A DNA stretch of 64,000 bases from Candidatus Saccharimonadota bacterium (GCA_015999875.1 JAECRG010000001.1:107330-171329), one strand, 5' to 3'. Numbered from the stretch's first letter, positions 1 to 10,763 are shown. Numbers and translations are program-made. Notes: a model not told the origin generated them from the letters alone.

Positions 1-413
1 AGTCGTTTTGGTAAGTAGTGTTTTGCTTCACGGCGCAACGCAGCGCGAATATGCTCGCGGAGTAAATCTTGCACTGCGTTATCGTGTAGCTGCATGGTTG
101 GCGGTAGTGTCACTACTAGTTTGAGCTCTTGGCGCGCAACACCAAGCGTCGCTCCTTCTACTACAAGCAATGAATGACTCTTTCCTATCTGCATGCCGTG
201 TTCGTATCGTACACTGGGCGCTTGTTGCGCTAGCATCTGACGAATCTCATCACGTGAATCAGATAATAGTCGCTTGAGCCCGCGTGTACTTGCAAATGCG
301 GGCATAGATGCCCTCAGACGTCCGTCAGGAGCAACACTTATTTTGACATGGCGGGCACGGTGACTTTTGCGTATGGTAATTTCACCGAATTCTTCATCTG
401 AGAGAGTTGCCAA
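1..413 (-). CDS. YgjP/DUF45-like (SprT-type) metallopeptidase, partial at window edge
   Basis: Open reading frame not in track; translates LATLSDEEFGEITIRKSHRARHVKISVAPDGRLRASMPAFASTRGLKRLLSDSRDEIRQML..., resembling the DUF45 N-terminus; TTG start inferred after an in-frame stop at 426-428. Confidence 0.65.
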   Translation of the reverse strand, partial: MATLSDEEFGEITIRKSHRARHVKISVAPDGRLRASMPAFASTRGLKRLLSDSRDEIRQMLAQQAPSVRYEHGMQIGKSHSLLVVEGATLGVARQELKLVVTLPPTMQLHDNAVQDLLREHIRAALRREAKHYLPKR

Positions 414-425
414 TGTTGCTGCTTT

Positions 426-1037
426 CTACGATATTTTGATCGAATTACCTTTTAGCACCTGGCGCTTAGGAACCTTGAGCGGCTGCACTGCTGGTCGGTT
501 TGGCTCCGCGAGTCGTTTTAATACTGTACGCACTTGAGACGCATAAGTATGTTTACCACTGATAACGACAGGCTGCTCGTCCTGAGAAGCCGGAGGCGTA
601 AATCGCTTGACTAGATAGTCATAGCGCTCTTCCGGGATGATAAGAGTTTTGTCTTTGTTGCTGCGCGTTGAGCGGGTAGAACGGGTAAAAGCAGTATCGT
701 CATCTGTTTGAACCCACACAAAGATCGATTCGTACCCTTTAGATCTCACGAACTTTGCAAGATTTTGGCGATCTATTCTAGCTTCAGTGCCACCTTCGTA
801 AAGAAACGTTTGCTTCGACTTAAGGAGCTCATTGAGCTGCAGAAGAGTAAGTCGATCTACGACATCTTGTTCGTCATGAGAGTATGTGGGCTCACCCAGC
901 ACATCACGAAGCTTGTCAACTTCCAGGAAGGGCGCGCTGAATGTGTCCGAAAATCTGGTAGCGAACTGAGTTTTGCCCACGCCGGGTTTTCCGACGACAA
1001 AGATGACATGTGGCGTCGTGAGGCTTAGCGATTTCAT
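426..1037 (-). CDS. P-loop NTPase / AAA_33-like kinase
   Basis: Walker A VVGKPGVGKTQFA; start at MKSLSLTTPHV preferred over the track start at 1106. Confidence 0.6.
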   Translation of the reverse strand: MKSLSLTTPHVIFVVGKPGVGKTQFATRFSDTFSAPFLEVDKLRDVLGEPTYSHDEQDVVDRLTLLQLNELLKSKQTFLYEGGTEARIDRQNLAKFVRSKGYESIFVWVQTDDDTAFTRSTRSTRSNKDKTLIIPEERYDYLVKRFTPPASQDEQPVVISGKHTYASQVRTVLKRLAEPNRPAVQPLKVPKRQVLKGNSIKIS

Positions 1038-1134
1038 ATAGTTAAGTATAGCAGATAGTCGCGTGACCTGCGAAATGAGTGCGCTATATAATTTACAATT
1101 CCCCACTCGCTTGGTATAGTGGTACGGATGCTAT

Positions 1135-1211
1135 AGGGGTATAGCTCAGTTGGCTAGAGCACAGGTCTCCAAAACCTGGTGTCGCGGGTTCGAGTCCCTC
1201 TACCCCTGCCA
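1135..1211 (+). tRNA. tRNA-Trp (anticodon CCA)
   Basis: Cloverleaf: acceptor aggggta/tacccct, anticodon loop CTCCAAA, T-loop GGTTCGAGTCC, encoded CCA. Confidence 0.95.
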
Positions 1212-1246
1212 AGATAAAACGAGTCCACCTGGACTCGTTTTATCTT
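1211..1246 (+). terminator. Intrinsic terminator after tRNA-Trp
   Basis: Perfect 16-bp inverted repeat aagataaaacgagtcc/ggactcgttttatctt followed by T-rich tract. Confidence 0.8.
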
Positions 1247-1312
1247 TGTTGTAAAAGTATATGTTCGTGTTGCCCGGGTGCAATCATTGATCTACACTAG
1301 CAAATAATAGTT

Positions 1313-2620
1313 ATGCCAAAAATACCCCGTTTAGTAGAGCGTACTCAGCTATGTGCCATCGATGCATCGTATCATCCCGAGCCTATGTCCAAACCTCACG
1401 ATACGCGACTTACGGGATACATCAGTCAGGAGCACAAAGCGACAGAGGCTAAGGTTAGTAAATTAATAAAGGGGATTGCATCCACGGCCGTAGGGACCGT
1501 ACTGTACGGCGCTACGCTACTTGGCGCTGATGTTACTAGTGGCATACGAGAAGGCAAAGAAGCCGTGCAAGACAGTCATGCGGAGATCCATGACATTTAC
1601 ACGGATGCAGCTGAATTCAATCCGCTTTACCAAGGGCATGCAACATTTGTGTTGACCGGGCTTGGTACTAAAGATCCGTCGAAAACAGCCGAAGTGTTGA
1701 CTATACATCAAGAAATCGGTCGTGTGTTTGGGGTAGAATACAGCAACAAAGACCTCAATACGTTCGATATAGCTAAGCGCATCATCGAGAAAACCAGAGA
1801 ATATCACATCACCGAGCTTTCGTTTGATGGCTACAGCGCTGGTGGCCCAATCTCAATCGATGTGGCGGCGCACATAGGACGGTTAGCTCCTGAGCTCAAG
1901 ATCGTCTCTATCACCCTTAATAGTTCTCCTCTGGGCAAAGAGAGTCTCACCGAGAAGAGTCGTGGCGGCGTTGATATTATGGAAGATATAATGAGTATCA
2001 ATGAAGATCTCGCATACTACAAGCATGGTCATATTGCAGTGGAGGTATTTAATCGAAACGCCGCATACCTCGAGCGTGAGAATGTAGATTCCAGTGCTTC
2101 TGCATTACTGGGTATGAATAAATTTTCACACAACGGAGTTGTCTATACAATCGATTACGGTAAGGCGATAGATGAGATGCGTGAAGTCACAGAAAAGCTC
2201 GACAATCCCGCAGCCGCAAGTGCTGAGTTAATACGTCAACAGGCACGATATACCGTGCGCTCTGATTACAAGAATAACGTTGAAACATTACCGGATGACG
2301 TACTGTATGTATACACTCGTTCTACTGATGCCTCTGCCGACCAAGTTGTCAATGTAGATAACGGTGAGGCGGCATTTATAGAAGTGATGCAAAAGCTCGG
2401 TAGAGAATTTGCAGTACAACATTCAGATGTAGGTCACGCCAATCCAGCTGAAGACTTGCAGGCATACGATCAAATGAAGAGGAGGATGCATGTCGATATT
2501 ACTCGCAAGCTACTCATGCTCTTCATAGAACGTGAAACCGTAAAAATCGAGGCTGTATCCACTACGCTGCAAAACAAAGCGCTACAACCTGCGAACCCCA
2601 TAGAAGGCACACCGAACTAG
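1313..2620 (+). CDS. alpha/beta-hydrolase-like protein
   Basis: 435 aa ORF with nucleophile-elbow-like GYSAGG and hydrolase-like context. Confidence 0.55.
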   Translation: MPKIPRLVERTQLCAIDASYHPEPMSKPHDTRLTGYISQEHKATEAKVSKLIKGIASTAVGTVLYGATLLGADVTSGIREGKEAVQDSHAEIHDIYTDAAEFNPLYQGHATFVLTGLGTKDPSKTAEVLTIHQEIGRVFGVEYSNKDLNTFDIAKRIIEKTREYHITELSFDGYSAGGPISIDVAAHIGRLAPELKIVSITLNSSPLGKESLTEKSRGGVDIMEDIMSINEDLAYYKHGHIAVEVFNRNAAYLERENVDSSASALLGMNKFSHNGVVYTIDYGKAIDEMREVTEKLDNPAAASAELIRQQARYTVRSDYKNNVETLPDDVLYVYTRSTDASADQVVNVDNGEAAFIEVMQKLGREFAVQHSDVGHANPAEDLQAYDQMKRRMHVDITRKLLMLFIERETVKIEAVSTTLQNKALQPANPIEGTPN

Positions 2621-3321
2621 ATTGTGATGTCTACTAAGCTTTTGATAAAAGGATAGATTGAGTAGCCACGGACGGGCTCTTGCTCGCCGATGAATGTCGT
2701 AGGAGTACTGTAGATATTCGCGGCGTATGCCTGTGTATCAGCTTGTTTGATTTTTTCGTCATAGCGTGTCGCATCGAGGCATGACTGAAGCTTGGCTGTA
2801 TCAATAGGAGCGTCATATGATTTCGTGAGTGTATCTGAAATTGCAGAGGAGGGAAAATCAACAAAGAATGTCGCTGCATTTACTACGAGCGTCTGATTGT
2901 TTTTGCGACTCAACGCATCATTAATGAATTCTGACATTTGCCAGTATCGACCCTGTTCATTGCTACACATGAGCAGCTCGGTGAGCGCAGCGGACTGTTC
3001 GGTTACGATACTCACCGGCCGTATTTCAAGCTTAATCTTTTTTGTCGTAACATACTCGTCGTAGAGTGGCTTGAGGGTTTCTTCGTGATACTGGGTGCAT
3101 TTATCGCACACTGGATCTGTGTAGACTACGACAGTGTCTGCGGCCGATGCGTCACCCAGAGTTACACTCAAGGCCGCTTTTTCTGGAAGTGTGTTTGTCT
3201 TGGCTATTTCTTGCTGGTACGTACGATACGCAAAGATGCCAATTACGCTTGCGAGTATTAGGACGACGGCTATAAGTATAACTTTTTCTTGACGTAGGAC
3301 GAGTTTGCGTTGAACTGACAT
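2617..3321 (-). CDS. DsbA-family thiol:disulfide oxidoreductase (membrane anchored)
   Basis: N-terminal TM segment; thioredoxin-like VVVYTDPVCDKCTQYHEETLKPLYDEYV with CxxC. Confidence 0.8.
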   Translation of the reverse strand: MSVQRKLVLRQEKVILIAVVLILASVIGIFAYRTYQQEIAKTNTLPEKAALSVTLGDASAADTVVVYTDPVCDKCTQYHEETLKPLYDEYVTTKKIKLEIRPVSIVTEQSAALTELLMCSNEQGRYWQMSEFINDALSRKNNQTLVVNAATFFVDFPSSAISDTLTKSYDAPIDTAKLQSCLDATRYDEKIKQADTQAYAANIYSTPTTFIGEQEPVRGYSIYPFIKSLVDITI

Positions 3322-3366
3322 AATTATAAATAAGTATAGCAGCTTATATGAGTGCTTGCGATACGC

Positions 3367-4350
3367 TTATGATTTTTTTTGCGGGCGTTTACGCGAGGCT
3401 ACACGTACTGCGCGTCGGAATTTGCGGTCTGCATCTACGTCGGCAAACCTAGCAATGGGCGTATGTACGACAAGTCGGTCTTTTTGATCTTGTATGCCAC
3501 GGTCAATATCCTCTATCATCTGCACGAAGTGCTTCTCGATGAGCCACTCGCGTCCGGGAAGCGTCTGGCCTATTACGCTTATGCGCCACAATTCGTCGTT
3601 CCAACGCTCGGCATAAGTGACCTTAAGAGGACTTGCGAGCATAGTCGTGCCAGTAGGGATAGTATTGATAATTTCATCAATCGCCCGCTCGCCTTTTACC
3701 CTATCGCGCACAAACACGTCAACGGCCATAGTGCGCACACCTTTTGGAGACACGTGTACGGCCTGAATCTGCTGATTGTGAACCCAGACAATCTCGCCAC
3801 TAAGCGTACGGATTTTTGTAGAGCGCAGTGTCATGCGTTCGACAACCCCGCTCACATCTATGAACGGTTCAATCTTAACAAAATCACCTATGTTATACCA
3901 CTTCTCGGCGATCATCATCATGCCCGTAGTCATGTCACGCATAAGAAGGCCGAGGCTTTGCCCTGCAAATACAATAAATAGTGCGCTGGCACCGATTGCC
4001 GCGATACCCCCACCCATAGAGGTATTTGAAGCAGGACTCAACACTCGCCACAGCACATACGCAGTGATGGCAACAATTACTGCCCGCACGGCAGCTATAG
4101 TAATGCTCAAGTATGTTTCAACTTCGCGTAAACGCTGGGCTTTGAGTTCATCGGATTCATTGTCGGTACGCACGGCCACTTTCTGGGCAATATGAATGAT
4201 TAGTTTGGCAATATATCTGCTTAGCCATATTGCGAGCATAATACTGCCAACCAGGATCAGTACGGAGCGAAATGCGTTTGGTGACACAAAAAAATCCCGC
4301 ACTTCTACAAGTACGGACTGCATCATATTGTCCAACGTATCGCTCTGCAT
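3367..4350 (-). CDS. MscS-family mechanosensitive ion channel
   Basis: TM helices plus GMMMIAEKWYNIGDFVKI...GVVERMTLRSTKIRTLSGEIVWVHNQQI, MscS core. Confidence 0.88.
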   Translation of the reverse strand: MQSDTLDNMMQSVLVEVRDFFVSPNAFRSVLILVGSIMLAIWLSRYIAKLIIHIAQKVAVRTDNESDELKAQRLREVETYLSITIAAVRAVIVAITAYVLWRVLSPASNTSMGGGIAAIGASALFIVFAGQSLGLLMRDMTTGMMMIAEKWYNIGDFVKIEPFIDVSGVVERMTLRSTKIRTLSGEIVWVHNQQIQAVHVSPKGVRTMAVDVFVRDRVKGERAIDEIINTIPTGTTMLASPLKVTYAERWNDELWRISVIGQTLPGREWLIEKHFVQMIEDIDRGIQDQKDRLVVHTPIARFADVDADRKFRRAVRVASRKRPQKKS

Positions 4351-4450
4351 TTCTTTTCTATATTATACCGTGTTTCTGGGCTTTTTACTAGTTTAATCTT
4401 GTTATGTTTTTTGCTATCATCGTAACAAGATAGCTAAGTGAAGGGTGGAT

Positions 4451-5611
4451 ATGCATACAGTTGTCATAGGGGGCGGATTCGCTGGTATCAAAACGGCACT
4501 AGAGCTTAGTCGACAACAATGCGGTCGTGTCACGCTGATCTCAAACAGACCATCTTTTTTTCATCATGGAGCAGTCTCTGCGGCCATCACCGGAGGAGAT
4601 ATTGCTCAAATGGCGATTTCTCTCGATGATATATTTGCAACACACTCTGACGTCAAGGTTGTACACGCCACTCTTACGTCCATAGACCCAGATAGAAAGT
4701 TGGCCGTCTGCGGACACGCCTCATACCAGTACGACACGCTTGTGATGGCACTAGGGTCTGAGTCTGACTACTCGGGCATAGCTGGCTCACACGAACATAT
4801 GTTTGGCGCACGAAACATAGAGCAGGTGCGACGCTTCCATGATCATTTGCATGCAACTCTTGTTGAAGACCACCATGTTGAGCGAAGTTATGTGATCGTC
4901 GGTGGAGGTGAAACCGGTGTAGAGCTTGCAGGAGCATTGCGCAGCTACGCCGATGAGCTGGCCAAGGCACACATCACCAGGCGCGCCAAAGTACATATTA
5001 CACTAGTAGAAGCGCAGTCACGACTTGTACCGCGACACTCGCATCAAGCCAGTTATCATGTGGCTAAACGACTAAAAGCCTTGGGCGTAGATGTACTCTT
5101 AAATACCAGGGTTGAACGTGTAGACGATGAATTTGTTACCATAGACAAGCGCAAGCTGCCAACAGAGACAGTATTATGGGCTGCGGGTGTGCGCAACAAC
5201 CCCTTCTACCTTAAGCATCCTCAGTACTTCGAAGTTTTATCTGACGGCAGAGTGTCTGTGAACCCATACCTTGAGGCGTACAGGGATATATATGTAATTG
5301 GTGATAATATTGACGTTAAAGATGCCGGTCGCGCACGAAGTGCTCTCGATATGGCCGTATATATCGCAGACCATCTCGTACGCAACGTTGCGAGCCGGCC
5401 TCTGTACCCATACCGACCAAGCGCATCACTCATTTGCATCCCTATCGGTGCACATTGGGCATACGCTGAATGCCTAGGGATCTATGTAACAGGCAAGCTC
5501 GGTAGTTACGTTCATCGGCGTGCAGTGAGGCGTAGTTACCTGCAAATCATGCCGCGCGCAATGGCCGATATGGCTGTTGCATCCCAGACAACAAAAACCA
5601 GGAATTTATAG
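4451..5611 (+). CDS. NDH-2-like FAD-dependent NADH dehydrogenase
   Basis: VVIGGGFAGIKTALEL Rossmann, second GGGETGVELAG, VIGDN FAD motif; ATG at 4451 preferred (track uses GTG 4445). Confidence 0.82.
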   Translation: MHTVVIGGGFAGIKTALELSRQQCGRVTLISNRPSFFHHGAVSAAITGGDIAQMAISLDDIFATHSDVKVVHATLTSIDPDRKLAVCGHASYQYDTLVMALGSESDYSGIAGSHEHMFGARNIEQVRRFHDHLHATLVEDHHVERSYVIVGGGETGVELAGALRSYADELAKAHITRRAKVHITLVEAQSRLVPRHSHQASYHVAKRLKALGVDVLLNTRVERVDDEFVTIDKRKLPTETVLWAAGVRNNPFYLKHPQYFEVLSDGRVSVNPYLEAYRDIYVIGDNIDVKDAGRARSALDMAVYIADHLVRNVASRPLYPYRPSASLICIPIGAHWAYAECLGIYVTGKLGSYVHRRAVRRSYLQIMPRAMADMAVASQTTKTRNL

Positions 5612-5700
5612 GTTGCCTAAACCATAAGCACTGGCTATAATAAGAGACAAATGTGGTAAAAAAGGAGTGGTAGCGGGTAGGGATCGCTGGCGAAACAAAT

Positions 5701-6924
5701 ATGAACATACTGATGCTCGGGTGGGAATTGCCACCACACAATAGCGGCGGATTGGGAGTAGCATGCTACCATTTGTCAAAGTCACTTGCCATGCAGGGTG
5801 CAGAGATTGACTTTGTCGTACCGTATACTGCAGAGCATCCAGATATCGATTTCATGTCAATTCACGCAGTCAGCTCCCTCTCGCCCCTAGAGCGCAATGA
5901 GCTTGGTGTTTACGATAGCAGTCGCACTGTCACAAGTCGTGAACTTCCAGATATACCTGGCGGTTCCAAAAATATACGAGATATCCAGCGTCGGTATGTG
6001 TCGTTTGTAGAAAACTTCGTCCAAGACAGCGAGGTTGATGTCATTCATGCACACGACTGGCTCACGATGGAAGCTGGCGTGCGCGCCAAAGAGCTTACCG
6101 GCAAGCCACTTATTGTACATGTGCACGCGACCGAGTTTGACCGTTCGGGCGAGCTTAGCGGTAATCCAATTGTGCATGATATCGAGCAGACTGCACTGCT
6201 GATGGCCGATCGAATCTTTGCAGTGAGCAAGATCACAAAAAGTATCATCGTACATCGCTATGGTATACCTGCCGATAAGGTCGAGGTGGTATATAACGGC
6301 TTTGACCCCGCATCGCTTGATGATGGCTATGATTATGATCAAATCACCTACCGTTATCTTGAATCCCTCAAAGAAGAAGGCTACACCGTAGTCGCAACAG
6401 TTACTCGCTTCACTGTGCAAAAAGGCTTAACCCATTTGATGCACGCTGCCGCAAAAGTACTAGAGCAATACGATAAAGTAGTATTTCTTTTTGCCGGTGA
6501 CGGTGAGCAGCGAAACGAATTGATAGATTTGGCAGCAAGGCTCGGCATAAGTGACAAAGTAATCTTCACAGGATTCGTGCGCGGCAAGAAGTGGCGTGAT
6601 GCTTACTCTGTTGCTGATGTGTTTGTGATGAGTTCTGTCAGTGAACCGTTTGGCCTCACCGCACTTGAGGCTGCTCACCACGACAATGCATTGATCATCA
6701 GCAGGCAGTCAGGTGTGGGCGAAGTATTAAACAGTATTTTCCGATTTGATTTCTGGGATGCAGGCCTACTCGCGGACCAAATCATAGGCCTTGCCACCTC
6801 GCCTGCCCTACTAGGTGAAATGAAACGTAATATTCATGACGAGTATGCCAACTTGTCATGGAACGACATTGCATCGGAATGTATTGCACACTACAGCAGC
6901 GTCCGAACGGGGGCATTAGTATGA
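5701..6924 (+). CDS. Glycosyltransferase family 4 (glycogen synthase-like)
   Basis: MNILMLGWELPPHNSGGLGVACYHLSKSL and SEPFGLTALEAA motif. Confidence 0.85.
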   Translation: MNILMLGWELPPHNSGGLGVACYHLSKSLAMQGAEIDFVVPYTAEHPDIDFMSIHAVSSLSPLERNELGVYDSSRTVTSRELPDIPGGSKNIRDIQRRYVSFVENFVQDSEVDVIHAHDWLTMEAGVRAKELTGKPLIVHVHATEFDRSGELSGNPIVHDIEQTALLMADRIFAVSKITKSIIVHRYGIPADKVEVVYNGFDPASLDDGYDYDQITYRYLESLKEEGYTVVATVTRFTVQKGLTHLMHAAAKVLEQYDKVVFLFAGDGEQRNELIDLAARLGISDKVIFTGFVRGKKWRDAYSVADVFVMSSVSEPFGLTALEAAHHDNALIISRQSGVGEVLNSIFRFDFWDAGLLADQIIGLATSPALLGEMKRNIHDEYANLSWNDIASECIAHYSSVRTGALV

Positions 6925-8132
6925 GTAGCAAGACTATAGCATTGTATTTTCAGCTTCATCAGCCATATCGCATCAAGCGCTACACTATTTTCGATGCGGC
7001 GCACGATCATATGTATTTCAATGACGAGGGAGATGGCGACACCAACAATCGACTCGTGTTCAAGCGTGTCGCCGAGAAATCATATCGGCCTATGCTTACG
7101 CTGCTGGATCGTCTCAGCGAAGAGCATGAGGGGTTCCGCTTCACGCTGAGTATGACCGGGACATTTCTAGAGCAAGCAGAGGCCTGGACGCCAGATGTAG
7201 TCGAAACGCTCAAACGCCTCGTCGCTAGAGGCAACGTCGAGCTACTGGCCGAGACATATCATCATAGCCTGTCTTTCTTCTACAGTCGACGAGAATTTGA
7301 GACAGAAGTAAATCTTCATCGCGAGAAGATATTCGCGACATTTGGCGTCATTCCTTCTGTGTTTCGCAACACTGAGCTTGCATATAGCGATGAGCTTGCC
7401 ACATGGATTGCTGGACACGAATACAAAGGTATTCTGGCTGAAGGTTGGGACGGAGCACTTGATTGGCGCAGTCCAAATCACCTCTATAAAGCCTCGGGCA
7501 CAGATTCACTAGCGCTGCTACTTAAAAACTACAAATTAAGCGATGATCTCGCATTTCGTTTCGGTGATCGTAACTGGTCTGGCTGGCCACTTACTGCCGA
7601 GGGCTACGTGGAGAGGATTCACCAGTCTGACCCATCTGGGCAAATTATCAATTTGTTTATGGACTTTGAAACGTTTGGCGAACATCAGTGGGAAGACACG
7701 GGTATCTTTGATTTCTTCAATAAGTTTGTAGCAGCGTGGTCGCGTAGTGATAATACTTTTGCGACAACTTCGGATGTGATCTCACAGCATAGCCCCGTAG
7801 ACACGATTAGTATGCCGGAAGTTATCACCTGGGCGGACAGCGAACGCGATCTGAGCGCATGGAACGGCAATGCGCTACAGCAAGAGGCTCTCAAGCACGC
7901 ATACGCACTTGAAGCCGAAGTAGTACAGTCTGGTGATAAGGAACTTGTCGCTGATTGGCGAAGGCTCCTTACGTCTGACCATACATACTACATGGCTACA
8001 AAGTGGCATGAAGATGGTAATATCCACGCATACTTTAGTCCTTATGATTCTCCATACGATGCCTTCTTGTCGTATATGAACGTTATACGAGATATTCGCT
8101 GGCGTGTTATGCAGCACCGAAAGGTCTTGTAG
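6921..8132 (+). CDS. Glycoside hydrolase family 57 (alpha-amylase-like)
   Basis: ALYFQLHQPYRIKRY, AETYHHSLSFF; ATGA overlap with upstream stop sets the start at 6921. Confidence 0.85.
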   Translation: MSSKTIALYFQLHQPYRIKRYTIFDAAHDHMYFNDEGDGDTNNRLVFKRVAEKSYRPMLTLLDRLSEEHEGFRFTLSMTGTFLEQAEAWTPDVVETLKRLVARGNVELLAETYHHSLSFFYSRREFETEVNLHREKIFATFGVIPSVFRNTELAYSDELATWIAGHEYKGILAEGWDGALDWRSPNHLYKASGTDSLALLLKNYKLSDDLAFRFGDRNWSGWPLTAEGYVERIHQSDPSGQIINLFMDFETFGEHQWEDTGIFDFFNKFVAAWSRSDNTFATTSDVISQHSPVDTISMPEVITWADSERDLSAWNGNALQQEALKHAYALEAEVVQSGDKELVADWRRLLTSDHTYYMATKWHEDGNIHAYFSPYDSPYDAFLSYMNVIRDIRWRVMQHRKVL

Positions 8133-8135
8133 GGC

Positions 8136-10088
8136 ATGACACGACCAATCGTACTTAGCAATGGCGAGCTTCATGTCGGAATAAATAATTTTGGCTTAGT
8201 GCACGATTTCTATTATCCATATGTTGGACTGGAAAACCATGCTGCTGGTAAAGATCTACGTCACCATGTGGGTGTCTGGATAGATGGAGAGATTAGCTGG
8301 CTCGACGACCACGCATCCGACTGGCAGACGACATTTTCGTATCCGCATCGAGGCTTGGTGGGTCGTGTTGCCGCAGTAAACGAAAGACTTGGGGTGATTC
8401 TTGAGTTTGATGATGCAGTAGATGCGACTATGAACGCGTTTTTTCGAAATATTCATGTGGTTAACACTCGTGAGTATGAACGTGAAATACGTTTGTTTAC
8501 GCATCAAGCATTTGTGATTGGTGATTCGCGTAGCAACACAGATACCGCGCAGTACTTACCTGATAGCGACGCAATTTTGCATTATAGAGGGCGTCGTGTG
8601 TTTGTGGTGTCCGGCTCTCACGACGGTAAGCCGTTTGATCAACACACGGTGGGTATTTTTGGTATCGAAGGCAAGGAAGGTACATACCGAGACGCCGAAG
8701 ACGGAGAGCTAAGTATGAGCAATGTCGAACACGGACGCGTCGACAGTACTTTGCGATTTACTCTTCATATTGCACCCCACGAGTCCGCGCGTGTGCATTA
8801 CTGGATAGCTGCAGGAACTTCACTGCGTGAAGCTCTACAAATCAATAAACTCATTTGGAAAGATGGAGTGGATCACTATATGCATGGCACGTTGCACTGG
8901 TGGCACAAATGGCTCGAACCCACAGAGCAAGTACTTGATCGCATGGACGAGCAATATCGAGATAGTTTCCGCCAAAGTGTCATGATCATCAAGTCACAGA
9001 TCGACAAACGCGGCGCAGTAATCGCCAGCACAGACTCCGCTATGCTTAATTATTGGCGCGATGCCTATGCATATTGCTGGCCACGAGATGGCGCATACGT
9101 ACTATGGCCTCTTATCAGGCTTGGCTACACAGAAGAGCCTCAGCGTTTCTTTGAGTTTTGTCGACGCGTCATGCACCCATCGGGCTATTTGATGCATAAA
9201 TTCCGCGCTGATGGCGCACTCGGTTCAAGCTGGCATCCATATATTCATGATGGCGTAGTAGCTCCACCGATTCAAGAAGACGAAACAGCGCTTGTGGTGT
9301 TTGTATTTGCACAGTACTACGGTATGCACAAAAACCCAAAGCTCCTCGATGATTTCTACGAAGAGATGATTAAGCCGATGGCAACTTTTCTGGCAGAATT
9401 CGTCGATGACAAGACAGGACTACCCAAGCCAAGCTACGATCTATGGGAAGAGGTGTTCCTTACGACAACATACACTACCGCCACTGTGTATGCAGCACTG
9501 CTCGCAGCGGGAGATTTGGCTGAAGCCGCAGGAGATGCTGATAACGCGGTTGCTTGGCGTGCGGCGGCGGATGATATATACGATGCTGCGCATAAGTACC
9601 TGTATAACGAAAAGCGACAGTCGTTTTACAAAGGTGTCATCACTAAAGATGGTGAGATGACATACGATGAGCGTATTGATACGTCGAGTGTATTTGGAGC
9701 ATTTATGTTTGGGCTCTTTCCGATTCGTGAGACAGAGTTGCAAAATTCCCTCCAGAGCTTGCTCAAAGCCTTCCCTACGCACGATGATGCATATGGACTG
9801 CCTCGATACGAAAACGATACGTATCTGCGTGTAGACGATGCTACGCCGGGTAACTGGTGGTTCATATCATCACTATGGCTGGCTCAGTACTGTGTCGAAA
9901 CCGGTGATACTGACATGGCACATACGATTATTCGATGGGTGCAGTCTCATGCTGGCTCAACGGGCGTGTTGTCCGAACAAGTAAATCCGCATACCGGTGA
10001 ATCATTGTCTGTCGCGCCACTGACTTGGAGTCACGCAGAATATGTCGCCACGCTTCTGGATATAATTACTGAGCCGGAGCATTCATAG
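8136..10088 (+). CDS. Glycoside hydrolase family 15 (glucoamylase-like)
   Basis: YWRDAYAYCWPRDGAYVLWPLIRLGY, QEDETALVVF, PATPGNWW-like GH15 motifs. Confidence 0.88.
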   Translation: MTRPIVLSNGELHVGINNFGLVHDFYYPYVGLENHAAGKDLRHHVGVWIDGEISWLDDHASDWQTTFSYPHRGLVGRVAAVNERLGVILEFDDAVDATMNAFFRNIHVVNTREYEREIRLFTHQAFVIGDSRSNTDTAQYLPDSDAILHYRGRRVFVVSGSHDGKPFDQHTVGIFGIEGKEGTYRDAEDGELSMSNVEHGRVDSTLRFTLHIAPHESARVHYWIAAGTSLREALQINKLIWKDGVDHYMHGTLHWWHKWLEPTEQVLDRMDEQYRDSFRQSVMIIKSQIDKRGAVIASTDSAMLNYWRDAYAYCWPRDGAYVLWPLIRLGYTEEPQRFFEFCRRVMHPSGYLMHKFRADGALGSSWHPYIHDGVVAPPIQEDETALVVFVFAQYYGMHKNPKLLDDFYEEMIKPMATFLAEFVDDKTGLPKPSYDLWEEVFLTTTYTTATVYAALLAAGDLAEAAGDADNAVAWRAAADDIYDAAHKYLYNEKRQSFYKGVITKDGEMTYDERIDTSSVFGAFMFGLFPIRETELQNSLQSLLKAFPTHDDAYGLPRYENDTYLRVDDATPGNWWFISSLWLAQYCVETGDTDMAHTIIRWVQSHAGSTGVLSEQVNPHTGESLSVAPLTWSHAEYVATLLDIITEPEHS

Positions 10089-10089
10089 T

Positions 10090-10728
10090 ATGCTCGGATC
10101 CGTGTTGCTCGCGTACTCACCGAGCGGTCGTGTCACGCAAAGCTTCAAACAGTTTGCGAAAAAAGCGGGTGTAATGTACATGGGTACCGTCAAGCAGCAT
10201 AGTGTAGAATATCATCTTGTACGTGGTTTTACGGCTTCACACAGCCACAAAGACACAGATCACTGTATCGGCACTTTTTTGCATCATGATTTCATCACCC
10301 TTAATCGCGAGACGTCCAGCGGGCGTGTTGTTATTACGGAAGTTGACCTGCATACGTTGCATCCCTTTAGCCACTTCTTCGTAGTGCCAAATACACTGCG
10401 GCGCGAGCTGTTTGATTCCATCCTGCAGCTTTATCCGCACCATCGACATGCTCCGTATGCGCCCCTCGACTCTTTTAGTGCCAAATTCAAGGATGAATAT
10501 TCAATACTATCACTTCCCACCTATTTTACTCGTTCACTACATTTTGCTGGAGACGAAGTAGCAAAGTGTATCAGTGTTCTTCACAGCACGAAGTATGTAT
10601 TTGAAGTTATTGACAATAGTCTTTTTGTATATAATTTTGCAGCAAACGAGCCAACCGAGAAATCACTTGAATTTCAGGTACGCTTTGCATGCACACTTGC
10701 AACGGCGCTCGAAACCCGCAACAAATAA
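10090..10728 (+). CDS. Hypothetical protein (downstream of GH15)
   Basis: 212 aa ORF starting 1 nt after the GH15 stop; no family recognised. Confidence 0.6.
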   Translation: MLGSVLLAYSPSGRVTQSFKQFAKKAGVMYMGTVKQHSVEYHLVRGFTASHSHKDTDHCIGTFLHHDFITLNRETSSGRVVITEVDLHTLHPFSHFFVVPNTLRRELFDSILQLYPHHRHAPYAPLDSFSAKFKDEYSILSLPTYFTRSLHFAGDEVAKCISVLHSTKYVFEVIDNSLFVYNFAANEPTEKSLEFQVRFACTLATALETRNK

Positions 10729-10757
10729 AATAACCTCCGCATTCACGGAGGCTATTT
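10727..10757. terminator. Bidirectional intrinsic terminator
   Basis: aaaataacctccg...cggaggctattt between convergent genes. Confidence 0.7.
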
Positions 10758-10763
10758 GTATGT

